A stretch of 5,723 nucleotides of DNA from NCBI GenBank assembly GCA_964519595.1, contig CAZFJN010000065.1:1-5723 (forward strand), read 5' to 3'. This DNA is from JANRKF01 sp964519595. GTDB taxonomy: Bacteria; Pseudomonadota; Alphaproteobacteria; Rickettsiales; SXRF01. How positions within the stretch are numbered: position 1 is the stretch's first letter; every line of letters starts with the position of its first letter. The notes beneath the pieces are model-generated. The model saw only the letters and a list, made by a program, of their open reading frames with translations, searched no databases and had not been told where the DNA came from. The translations under genes and the position numbers were made by a program. Positions 1-5,072 of this stretch are shown here, in pieces.

Positions 1-5
1 GGGAA

Positions 6-24
6 GCAGCGGCTTCGCCGCTGC
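6..24. repeat. GC-rich perfect hairpin at the left window edge
   Basis: An 8-bp perfect inverted repeat (GCAGCGGC / GCCGCTGC) encloses a 3-nt loop. It lies about 40 nt past the stop codon of the minus-strand lpdA gene, where a terminator would be expected. On the minus strand the stem is followed by CTTCCC rather than a T-run, so it does not fit a classical intrinsic terminator. GGGAGAGGG-type sequence flanks it on the right. It could be a REP-like dispersed repeat or a Rho-type or processing hairpin. The window edge prevents seeing the whole element. Confidence 0.55.
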
Positions 25-64
25 GGGAGAGGGCTATGACCAATTTTTCGTTAAAAGCTATATA

Positions 65-1453
65 TTAAACATGAACAGCGCGGCCAAGAACCGCTAATGC
101 CGCTTCTTTTACTGCTTCATTCAATGTAGGATGTGCGTGACAAGTTCGTGCGATATCCTCGCTGGAGCCGCCAAATTCCATTACCGCTACTGCTTCAGCG
201 ATCAATGTTCCAGCATGAGGGCCAATTATATGCACACCAAGAACACGATCCGTTGTGGCATCAGCAAGGATTTTTACAAAACCGTCCGTCTGGCTGACAG
301 CGCGGCCACGGCTATTAGCCATAAACGGAAATTTTCCGCTCTTATACTGCACGGCAGATGATTTCAGCTCTTCTTCAGTTTTGCCGACGCTTGCTACTTC
401 CGGCCAGGTATAGACCACGCCAGGAACAAGATTATAATCAACATGCGCTTTTTGTCCGGCCATTATCTCAACCGCGGCAACGCCATCTTCCTCCGCTTTA
501 TGCGCCAACATAGGACCTGCAATTACGTCGCCAATTGCGAAAATTCCTTTAACATTAGTTTCAAAATGACCATCAACTTCTATTCTGCCGCGTGCATCGA
601 GCTTTACGCCGAGCTTATCAAGTCCTAAGCCTTCTGTATAAGGCTTGCGGCCAATTGCCACTAACACGATATCCGCTTCAATTTTTTCCGCCGCGCCGCC
701 TTTGGCCGGCTCGACAGTTACCATAATTGTTTTGCCTTTGGAATCAGCGGCAGTTACCTTCGCGCCGAGCCTGAATTCAAAACCCTGTTTTTCTAAAATA
801 CGCTGAAATTGTTTAGCAATCTCGCCGTCCATCGCGCCGCCGATATTGTCCATAAATTCAACAACCGTAACTTTAGCGCCAAGACGTTTCCAGACTGAGC
901 CAAGTTCAAGGCCGATAACGCCGCCGCCGACTATCAGCAAATGTCCGGGAACTTTTTCAAGTTCCAGCGCGCCGGTTGAAGAGACAATTTTCTTTTCGTC
1001 AATTTCAACGCCCGGCAACTTCATAATTTCTGAGCCAGTAGCAATTAAAATTCGTTTGGTTTTTATAATTTCCTTGCCTACTGCCACTTCTCCGGCGCTT
1101 TTAATTACGCCGCTGCCGTTTAAATAAGTAACTTTATTTTTTTTGAATAATCCTTCGATGCCTTTGGTAAGATCAAGCACCACCTTATCTTTGCGGCTCA
1201 TCATGGTTTTTAAATCAAGCTCCGGCTTTACCTTAATACCATGCGCGGAAAAATTATGAGCAGCATCAGCAAATTTTTCTGAAGATTCGAGCAGAGCCTT
1301 AGAAGGAATGCAGCCGACATTAAGGCATGTTCCGCCAAGAGAGCCGCGTTTTTCTACACATGCTACCTTCATTCCAAGCTGGGCAGCGCGAATCGCCGCA
1401 ACATAACCACCAGGACCACCGCCAATAACTACTAAATCAAAATTCTGTTCCAT
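65..1453 (-). CDS. lpdA: Dihydrolipoyl dehydrogenase (E3 of 2-oxoacid dehydrogenase complexes)
   Basis: This cytoplasmic flavoenzyme reoxidises the dihydrolipoyl groups of pyruvate and 2-oxoglutarate dehydrogenase complexes (and of glycine cleavage) and passes electrons through FAD to NAD+. The 462-residue protein has the usual family length and is intact. Visible motifs are the N-terminal FAD-binding GGGPGG (residues 11-16), the redox-active disulfide C43-x4-C48 in GGTCLNVGCIPSK, and the NAD-binding GGGVIG (176-181). A second FAD motif, IFAIGD, lies near 308-313, and the C-terminal dimer-interface active site HPTLNE has catalytic H441 and E446. The close match to the mitochondrial-type pattern argues against mercuric or glutathione reductase. 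The start is well supported: AAAGGA lies 5 nt before the ATG and overlaps the end of rsmD. The gene is last in the operon, 2 nt after rsmD, with no E1 or E2 gene in view. Confidence 0.97.
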   Translation of the reverse strand: MEQNFDLVVIGGGPGGYVAAIRAAQLGMKVACVEKRGSLGGTCLNVGCIPSKALLESSEKFADAAHNFSAHGIKVKPELDLKTMMSRKDKVVLDLTKGIEGLFKKNKVTYLNGSGVIKSAGEVAVGKEIIKTKRILIATGSEIMKLPGVEIDEKKIVSSTGALELEKVPGHLLIVGGGVIGLELGSVWKRLGAKVTVVEFMDNIGGAMDGEIAKQFQRILEKQGFEFRLGAKVTAADSKGKTIMVTVEPAKGGAAEKIEADIVLVAIGRKPYTEGLGLDKLGVKLDARGRIEVDGHFETNVKGIFAIGDVIAGPMLAHKAEEDGVAAVEIMAGQKAHVDYNLVPGVVYTWPEVASVGKTEEELKSSAVQYKSGKFPFMANSRGRAVSQTDGFVKILADATTDRVLGVHIIGPHAGTLIAEAVAVMEFGGSSEDIARTCHAHPTLNEAVKEAALAVLGRAVHV

Positions 1454-1455
1454 AT

Positions 1456-2037
1456 TTATCCTTTAATATCTAGTGTCTCAACATGGACATATCGTATCAC
1501 CTCAATTACCGCTCGTCCATAACGACGTTCATCAAGTTTTTCGTATTCTGCCGGCAATGATACAATTTCTTTTTCGTCATGTTCAAGAATAATCAGCGCC
1601 GATTTTTCCAGCCAGCCGCCTTTATGCAAACAGGCAAGAGTTGGCTCGATCAGCTTGCTGAAATAAGGCGGATCAATAAATATCAAATTATATTTTCCAG
1701 ACGCTGCGCCAAGTTTGCTGACATCGGCAAGAATAAATTTGCAAGCTTCCGTCTCTTTAAAATTTTCGACATTGCGGCGGCAGATATTCAAAGCATCACG
1801 CGATTGATCAATAAAAGCCACACATGAAGCGCCGCGCGAGAGAGCTTCCAGTCCCATTGCGCCAGTTCCGGAAAAACAATCAAGCACTGCGGCATCATGA
1901 ACAGCATTATTGAAACTATGTTGCAGAATATTGAAAATCGCCTGCCGCGCAAAATCCGATGTCGGACGAATTGTTTTGCCGCCCTCAGAACCAAGTTCGA
2001 TCTTTCTGCCTTTATGTTTGCCAGTTATTATCCGCAT
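1456..2037 (-). CDS. rsmD: 16S rRNA (guanine(966)-N(2))-methyltransferase RsmD
   Basis: This SAM-dependent enzyme methylates N2 of G966 (E. coli numbering) in 16S rRNA during assembly of the small subunit. The 193-residue protein starts MRIITGKHKGRKI, the typical RsmD opening, and has the family length. Motifs are RPTSDFARQAIFNIL (24-38, family RPT-x-D-x-R-x-x-x-FN), the SAM-binding loop LDCFSGTGAMGLEALSRGA (52-70), an acidic strand end at D77, and the catalytic DPPY (122-125). The C-terminal DERRYGRAVIEV stretch is also family-typical. The reading frame is open for 92 codons further upstream, to 2313, but that extension runs antiparallel to nothing known and overlaps the rluB end. Its last residues translate the heptamer repeats, so the start at 2037 was chosen. 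The gene lies 43 nt after the rluB-like gene and 2 nt before lpdA, in one operon. Confidence 0.95.
   Translation of the reverse strand: MRIITGKHKGRKIELGSEGGKTIRPTSDFARQAIFNILQHSFNNAVHDAAVLDCFSGTGAMGLEALSRGASCVAFIDQSRDALNICRRNVENFKETEACKFILADVSKLGAASGKYNLIFIDPPYFSKLIEPTLACLHKGGWLEKSALIILEHDEKEIVSLPAEYEKLDERRYGRAVIEVIRYVHVETLDIKG
1459..1464 (-). promoter_or_regulatory. Shine-Dalgarno of lpdA inside the end of rsmD
   Basis: On the minus strand AAAGGA is followed by the rsmD stop TAA, two bases, and then the lpdA ATG. The 5-nt spacing from the GGA to the ATG is good. The site lies within the last rsmD codons, so lpdA translation is probably coupled to ribosomes finishing rsmD. This fixes the lpdA start with high confidence. 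Confidence 0.8.
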
Positions 2038-2040
2038 AGC

Positions 2041-2075
2041 TTCCCGATTCCTGATTCCCGATTCCTGATTCCTGA
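2041..2075 (-). repeat. Five tandem heptamers in the rluB-rsmD gap, Shine-Dalgarno-like
   Basis: The plus strand reads five 7-nt units: TTCCCGA, TTCCTGA, TTCCCGA, TTCCTGA and TTCCTGA. On the coding (minus) strand each unit reads TCAGGAA or TCGGGAA, so the gap carries five purine-rich AGGA or GGGA cores. The last one (GGGA) ends 4 nt before the rsmD ATG and probably acts as its ribosome binding site. The array fills nearly all of the 43-nt spacer. It looks like a short tandem repeat whose copy number could vary, and changes in whole units would alter the leader without touching either gene. Confidence 0.85.
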
Positions 2076-2080
2076 AACAA

Positions 2081-2824
2081 TTACTTTTTTCCAACAAAAC
2101 TCTCCAGAACTTTCCGCGAAACTTCCTTAACCTCGCCTCTTGCCAGCTTACCAAGCTGAAAAGGACCGTAGGAAATTCGCAGCAGGCGGCTGACTTGGCA
2201 ATCAAAATGCTCGAATATTTTGCGTATTTCGCGATTTTTTCCTTCTTTAAGCGAGACGGTAAGCCAGCTATTGCGTCCTTTGCTGCTGTCGATAGTGACT
2301 TCCACACTGCCATAATTTACGCTGTCCGCCACCACGCCGCGCTTCATTTCGGCAATCATGGCCGCATTTATAGCGCCAAAAACGCGCGCGCGATATTTGC
2401 GAATCCAGCCATTGCTCGGCAATTCCAGCTTGCGCGATAATTCGCCGTCATTGGTAAGCAGTAATAATCCTTCCGAGCTTAAATCCAAACGGCCAATGGA
2501 AATCACGCGCGGCATGTCTTTAGGCAATGCAGAGAAAACGGTTGGCCGCCCTTGTGGATCTTTATGAGTTGTCATCAGCCCGGCTGGTTTATGATACAGC
2601 CAGAGGCGCGGCTGTTCTTTATCAGCAAGAGCTTTGCCGTTAACAACCACAATGTCTTTTTCCTGCACATTAAAAGCCGCCTTATCAACAATCCGGCCAT
2701 TTACCTTGACTTTTCCGGAAACGATCAGGCGCTCCGCCTCGCGGCGCGAACAAAGTCCGGCGCGCGCTATACGCTTAGCCAGCCTTTCGGCGGCAGGATT
2801 ATCTGAAATGGCGCTGATTTTCAT
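2081..2824 (-). CDS. rluB: Ribosomal large-subunit pseudouridine synthase, RsuA/RluB/RluE family (RluB-like)
   Basis: The enzyme converts a specific uridine in rRNA to pseudouridine. RluB acts near U2605 of 23S rRNA, and that specificity is inferred here. The protein has 247 residues. An S4 RNA-binding domain spans about residues 12-60 (RLAKRIARAGLCSRREAERLI, then KVKVNG), followed by the synthase domain. KPAGLMTTHKDPQGRPTVF (79-97) is family-typical, and the catalytic aspartate is D114 in GRLDLSSEGLLLLTNDG. The C-terminal KEGKNREIRK is the other conserved strand. The ATG is the only usable start, because an in-frame TGA lies 9-12 nt upstream, yet there is no clear Shine-Dalgarno. It is the first gene of the operon with rsmD and lpdA, an order for the first two genes that recurs in alphaproteobacteria. 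RsuA or RluE specificity is less likely, given the basic S4 domain and the position beside rsmD. Confidence 0.9.
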   Translation of the reverse strand: MKISAISDNPAAERLAKRIARAGLCSRREAERLIVSGKVKVNGRIVDKAAFNVQEKDIVVVNGKALADKEQPRLWLYHKPAGLMTTHKDPQGRPTVFSALPKDMPRVISIGRLDLSSEGLLLLTNDGELSRKLELPSNGWIRKYRARVFGAINAAMIAEMKRGVVADSVNYGSVEVTIDSSKGRNSWLTVSLKEGKNREIRKIFEHFDCQVSRLLRISYGPFQLGKLARGEVKEVSRKVLESFVGKK

Positions 2825-2906
2825 TTGTAAAATTCATAACGCAAATTTATAAAGTAAGCCATAAAAACCTGCGAAATCACCATACCTTACATTTAAAACG
2901 ACTTTT

Positions 2907-2932
2907 TCTCTATATTGGCTCTCTATATTGGC
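2907..2932. repeat. Perfect 13-bp tandem duplication in the rluB leader
   Basis: TCTCTATATTGGC occurs twice head to tail with no mismatch, about 83-108 nt upstream of the rluB start. It could be a slippage duplication or a pair of operator-like sites. Nothing else in the window shares it. Confidence 0.75.
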
Positions 2933-2967
2933 TGAGTTGTAGAGAGATAATTTGTGTGTTATAGATA

Positions 2968-2997
2968 GTGTCATGCCAGCGTAAGCTGGCATGACAC
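2968..2997. repeat. REP-like palindrome with 13-bp perfect stem
   Basis: GTGTCATGCCAGC is followed by the loop GTAA and then its exact reverse complement GCTGGCATGACAC. No T-run follows on either strand, so it is not an ordinary intrinsic terminator. The GTCAT...ATGAC ends resemble the REP and palindromic elements dispersed in many proteobacterial intergenic regions. It lies between the rluB leader and the small ORF and belongs to no gene. Confidence 0.85.
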
Positions 2998-3092
2998 GTA
3001 AATAAAACGACATAATATAAAAAAAATAGTAATAAAAAAATTAGTCAGTAACAAATGTGTCTTTTTAACCAGAATATGCTCGAATTAAATTC

Positions 3093-3206
3093 ATGACGCA
3101 AAAATCCTATGCGGTGGAAGAATTATCGGAAGAAACTATTCAGGCAATCGCTGCCTGCCGCATGGATTCGCGGCATGAATATTTGAATGCTTTATTAGAT
3201 GAGTAA
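3093..3206 (+). CDS. Possible small protein of 37 residues, unrecognised
   Basis: This is a short ORF, ATG to TAA, encoding 37 residues beginning MTQKSYAVEEL and ending NALLDE. The product is acidic and probably helical, with one cysteine and no membrane segment. Codon choice resembles the neighbouring genes, and a strong hairpin with a T-run follows about 105 nt later on the same strand. Against it, there is no Shine-Dalgarno in the AT-rich leader, the length is close to what chance allows, and no family is recognised. It could also be the C-terminal remnant of a decayed gene, although an in-frame TAA at 3066-3068 closes the frame upstream. No function is proposed. Confidence 0.3.
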   Translation: MTQKSYAVEELSEETIQAIAACRMDSRHEYLNALLDE

Positions 3207-3310
3207 AGCATCACTTCGCTCGCATATCACATATCATATTGCGTGATTACTAATACCGCAGCATATTAGGTGACTAAAGATGCGATATTTTTTTGTGAAT
3301 CAGGGAAGTG

Positions 3311-3355
3311 AAAAACTTGTAAAGCGTAGCAGGGACTACGTTTTACAAGTTTTTT
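3311..3355 (-). terminator. Intrinsic terminator of the puuD-like gene, probably bidirectional
   Basis: A 19-bp stem (arms 3311-3329 and 3336-3354) has a single G-T wobble and a 6-nt loop. It begins about 41 nt past the puuD-like stop codon. The arm ends are A5 and T6, so both strands finish the stem in a T-run. It therefore ends minus-strand transcription from the amidotransferase gene. It could equally stop plus-strand transcription from the small ORF region. Confidence 0.85.
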
Positions 3356-3395
3356 GCTTTCATGTTCGCATAAAAAATACGTCATATTAAGTTAT

Positions 3396-4202
3396 TTAAT
3401 GTGCTGCGGTGTTAGTAGAACGCGCTGTCATTGAACAAGCCGCTACGAAGGCAGCGAAGATTTTTTTATCTGCGCTATCAACATGATATTCCGGATGCCA
3501 TTGCACGCCAAGGCAGAACGGATGCGAGGGCAATTCTATTCCTTCAATTACGCCGTCAGCGGCTATGGCATTAACAATGACATTAGCGGCCGGTTTGCCA
3601 ACTGCCTGATGATGTGCGGTATTTACGTTTATATGGTTGCTGGTTGCCTTGTCATCCGAAGCCTTGGCGTAGGATGATGGTTGCTGGTTGCTGGTGTATA
3701 TTATGCGGTGCAGGAGCGTATCAGGCACTATTTTTACCTCATGCCCGGCTTCGTTGCGCGGATTTTTCTGTTCATGTTCAATTGCATTGGGAATTTCATC
3801 AGGAATATGCTGAATCAGCGTGCCGCCAAGAATAACATTAAGCAACTGCTCACCGCCACAAATGCCAAGTATTGGCTTTTTACGCTCGATACAGCCTTGC
3901 GTAATCGCCCATTCGAATCTGGTGCGACGTTCTTTGGTGGTTACTGTTTGATGAATATTCTTATCGCCATAAAGCGCTGGAGAAACATCAAAAGCGCCGC
4001 CGGTAATCATTAAACCATCAATTAAATCAAGATAATTCTCAACCAGCTCAACCTCATGCGGCAAGGGCAGCGGCACAGCGCCAAGGCTGCTTACGGCGTG
4101 GCAATAATTTTCTCTAAGCGCGTACCATGGCAATTTGGAATAAGTTTGCTGTTCTTCGTAATCGAGAGTGATGCCAATTATTGGATTTTTGTGCTGTAGC
4201 AT
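3396..4202 (-). CDS. Gamma-glutamyl-GABA hydrolase family protein (class I glutamine amidotransferase, peptidase C26)
   Basis: The family hydrolyses gamma-glutamyl amide bonds. PuuD releases GABA from gamma-glutamyl-GABA in putrescine breakdown, but the substrate here is unknown. The 268-residue cytoplasmic protein opens with PIIGIT (7-12), then has LMITGGAFDVSPALYG (64-79) and the nucleophile elbow GICGGEQLLN with C115. The ending GVQWHPE supplies H236 and E238, so the Cys-His-Glu triad is complete. The usual GICRG is GICGG here, a small deviation. Between TLLHRII (162-168) and HINVNTAHHQ (190-199) lies an extra loop of about 20 residues encoded by a repeat element, annotated separately. Because the frame and triad survive, the enzyme is probably still made. 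The gene stands alone, divergent from motAB, with a terminator after it and no polyamine genes beside it. Only a weak AAGAA lies before the start. Confidence 0.88.
   Translation of the reverse strand: MLQHKNPIIGITLDYEEQQTYSKLPWYALRENYCHAVSSLGAVPLPLPHEVELVENYLDLIDGLMITGGAFDVSPALYGDKNIHQTVTTKERRTRFEWAITQGCIERKKPILGICGGEQLLNVILGGTLIQHIPDEIPNAIEHEQKNPRNEAGHEVKIVPDTLLHRIIYTSNQQPSSYAKASDDKATSNHINVNTAHHQAVGKPAANVIVNAIAADGVIEGIELPSHPFCLGVQWHPEYHVDSADKKIFAAFVAACSMTARSTNTAAH
3633..3691. repeat. Palindrome flanked by 15-bp direct repeats, translated within the amidotransferase gene
   Basis: A 26-bp imperfect palindrome at 3652-3677 (TCATCC and GGATGA outer arms, GCC and GGC inner arms) is flanked by two identical 15-bp copies of ATGGTTGCTGGTTGC (3633-3647 and 3677-3691). 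Each copy is itself two tandem TGGTTGC heptamers. On the coding strand the element reads in frame as about 20 residues containing SSYAKASDDK, at amidotransferase residues 169-189. The copies are 44 nt apart, not a multiple of three, so the two flanks are read in different frames. It resembles in kind the Rickettsia palindromic elements that are inserted in frame in genes, though no relationship is shown. Confidence 0.8.
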
Positions 4203-4207
4203 AATAT
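4181..4207 (+). promoter_or_regulatory. Candidate promoter of motAB
   Basis: TTGGAT (4181-4186) and TAATAT (4202-4207) are separated by 15 nt, shorter than the ideal 17. They lie over the start of the divergent amidotransferase gene. Transcription would begin near 4214, giving a leader of about 25 nt. No flagellar sigma-28 pattern (TAAA-N15-GCCGATAA) is visible. The assignment is weak. Confidence 0.25.
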
Positions 4208-4220
4208 TTTCTTAACATAT

Positions 4221-4242
4221 AGGTGCTTAGATGAAAAGATGA
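4221..4242 (+). promoter_or_regulatory. Mini-ORF with Shine-Dalgarno, stop overlapping the motA start
   Basis: AGGTG (4221-4225) lies 5 nt before an ATG at 4231 that reads M-K-R-stop. The TGA (4240-4242) overlaps the motA ATG (4239-4241) as ATGA. The motA start itself has no Shine-Dalgarno at proper spacing, since AGGTG is 13 nt away. Ribosomes may load at the mini-ORF and reinitiate at motA. Direct long-spacing use of AGGTG by motA is the alternative. Confidence 0.45.
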
Positions 4243-5072
4243 AAAATGTTTCAATTGCAACTCTGGCCGGAACGATTGTCGGATTTCTGCTCATACTGGG
4301 CGCAATTCTGCATGGTACGAGCAATTTTAATTCCTTTCTGAGCCTGGAAGGTTTTCTGATCGTAATTGGTGGCTCAATTGCCAATGCCTATATGAGCTAT
4401 CATTCAACTTCTGTTGAACAGGCTTTTGTGGCGATTTTCCACATGCTGCAAAAACCAAAAGCCACGCATGACGGACTTAATTCCGAGATTTTACGCCTTA
4501 TAAAATGGTCATATTTAGTGCAAGCGCGCGGCTATATCGCTCTTGAGTCGGAAACCGTAGATAATATCAAAGAACCGCTCTTGCGTTATGGAGTGAATCT
4601 GGTGGTAAGCGGATATAAGCCGAATGCGGTGCGTGATATGATGAATACGGTGGTTGAATCTGAATTCGAACGCAGCATCGCGCCGGTTACCGTGTTGCGG
4701 AATATGGCGGCTACCGCTCCGGCTTTCGGCATGGTCGGAACGCTGGTCGGCATGGTTATAATGCTGCAGAATATTCAAGGCGATATGGAACAGATCGGAA
4801 CCGGACTGGCGGTTGCGCTGCTTGCTACCTTATATGGAATTATAATGGCGCGGCTGGTTTGTCTGCCGGCTGCTGACAAGCTGATGCAGAAGGAAGAGGT
4901 AATGCGCTTCCGCAATTATCTGATGACGGAAGGGCTGGTTATGCTCGCCGAGAAACAAAGCCCTAGCTTCATGCAGGATCGCTTAAACAGCTTCCTTGAT
5001 CCTGATAATCACTTCAACCTTGATATTCATCTGAAAAAAACTCCTCCTGCTACTGAACAGGCTAAATCATGA
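4239..5072 (+). CDS. motA: Flagellar motor stator protein MotA (MotA/PomA family)
   Basis: MotA forms the pentamer around a MotB dimer in the inner membrane. Ion flow through the unit turns the flagellar rotor through the MotA cytoplasmic loop. The 277-residue protein has two N-terminal membrane segments (about 6-26 and 36-54, with FLIVIGGSIANA), a cytoplasmic loop, and two more segments. TM3 carries the conserved TAPAFGMVGTLVGMV (159-173, P161), and TM4 carries GLAVALLATLYGIIMA (189-204). R97 and E103 in QARGYIALE fit the charged loop that contacts FliG. Length and motifs are nearer the compact PomA-like class than E. coli MotA. The start at 4239 gives a normal MotA N-terminus, and an in-frame stop lies at 4197-4199. 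The gene shares ATGA with motB. There is no long C-terminal tail such as ZorA has, so a flagellar role is preferred. Confidence 0.94.
   Translation: MKNVSIATLAGTIVGFLLILGAILHGTSNFNSFLSLEGFLIVIGGSIANAYMSYHSTSVEQAFVAIFHMLQKPKATHDGLNSEILRLIKWSYLVQARGYIALESETVDNIKEPLLRYGVNLVVSGYKPNAVRDMMNTVVESEFERSIAPVTVLRNMAATAPAFGMVGTLVGMVIMLQNIQGDMEQIGTGLAVALLATLYGIIMARLVCLPAADKLMQKEEVMRFRNYLMTEGLVMLAEKQSPSFMQDRLNSFLDPDNHFNLDIHLKKTPPATEQAKS

Larger units (their letters stand above)
2825..3395. other. 571-nt intergenic region between rluB and the puuD-like gene
   Basis: No substantial gene is present. From left to right it holds the leader of the rluB operon (minus strand), a 13-bp tandem repeat, a perfect REP-like hairpin, a very AT-rich tract around 3001-3060, a doubtful 37-codon ORF, an AT-rich stretch with only weak inverted repeats (3207-3310), and a strong terminator hairpin. 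A possible minus-strand -10 box TATAAA lies at 2846-2851, but no convincing -35 box is found at proper spacing, so the rluB promoter is not located. No tRNA cloverleaf, riboswitch or CRISPR repeat is seen. Confidence 0.6.

Noticed and set aside
131..1127. Plus-strand open frames inside lpdA
   Set aside because: They lie wholly antisense to a gene with full catalytic motifs, have low-complexity or unlikely compositions, and show no motifs of their own.
2038..2313. Upstream extension of rsmD by 92 codons in the open frame
   Set aside because: The extension overlaps the 3' part of rluB, its last residues are a translation of the heptamer repeats, and it has no RsmD similarity. The family N-terminus begins at MRIITGKHKG (2037).
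1579..2852. Open frames in other phases across rsmD and rluB
   Set aside because: They are shadows of two well-supported genes, with no recognisable domain.
2846..2876. Possible rluB promoter (TATAAA with TTTCGC upstream on the minus strand)
   Set aside because: The -35 match is poor and the 19-nt spacing is long, so it is not listed as a feature.
3250..3269. Weak hairpin CTAATA ... TATTAG
   Set aside because: It has only 6 AT-only base pairs and an 8-nt loop, as expected by chance in AT-rich DNA.
2825..3395. CRISPR array, tRNA or riboswitch in the intergenic region
   Set aside because: There are no regularly spaced repeats, no cloverleaf with a TTCGA-type arm and no recognised aptamer core.
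3483..4013. Plus-strand open frames across the amidotransferase gene
   Set aside because: They are antisense to an intact Cys-His-Glu enzyme. Their length follows from the codon bias of the real gene and the repeat element.
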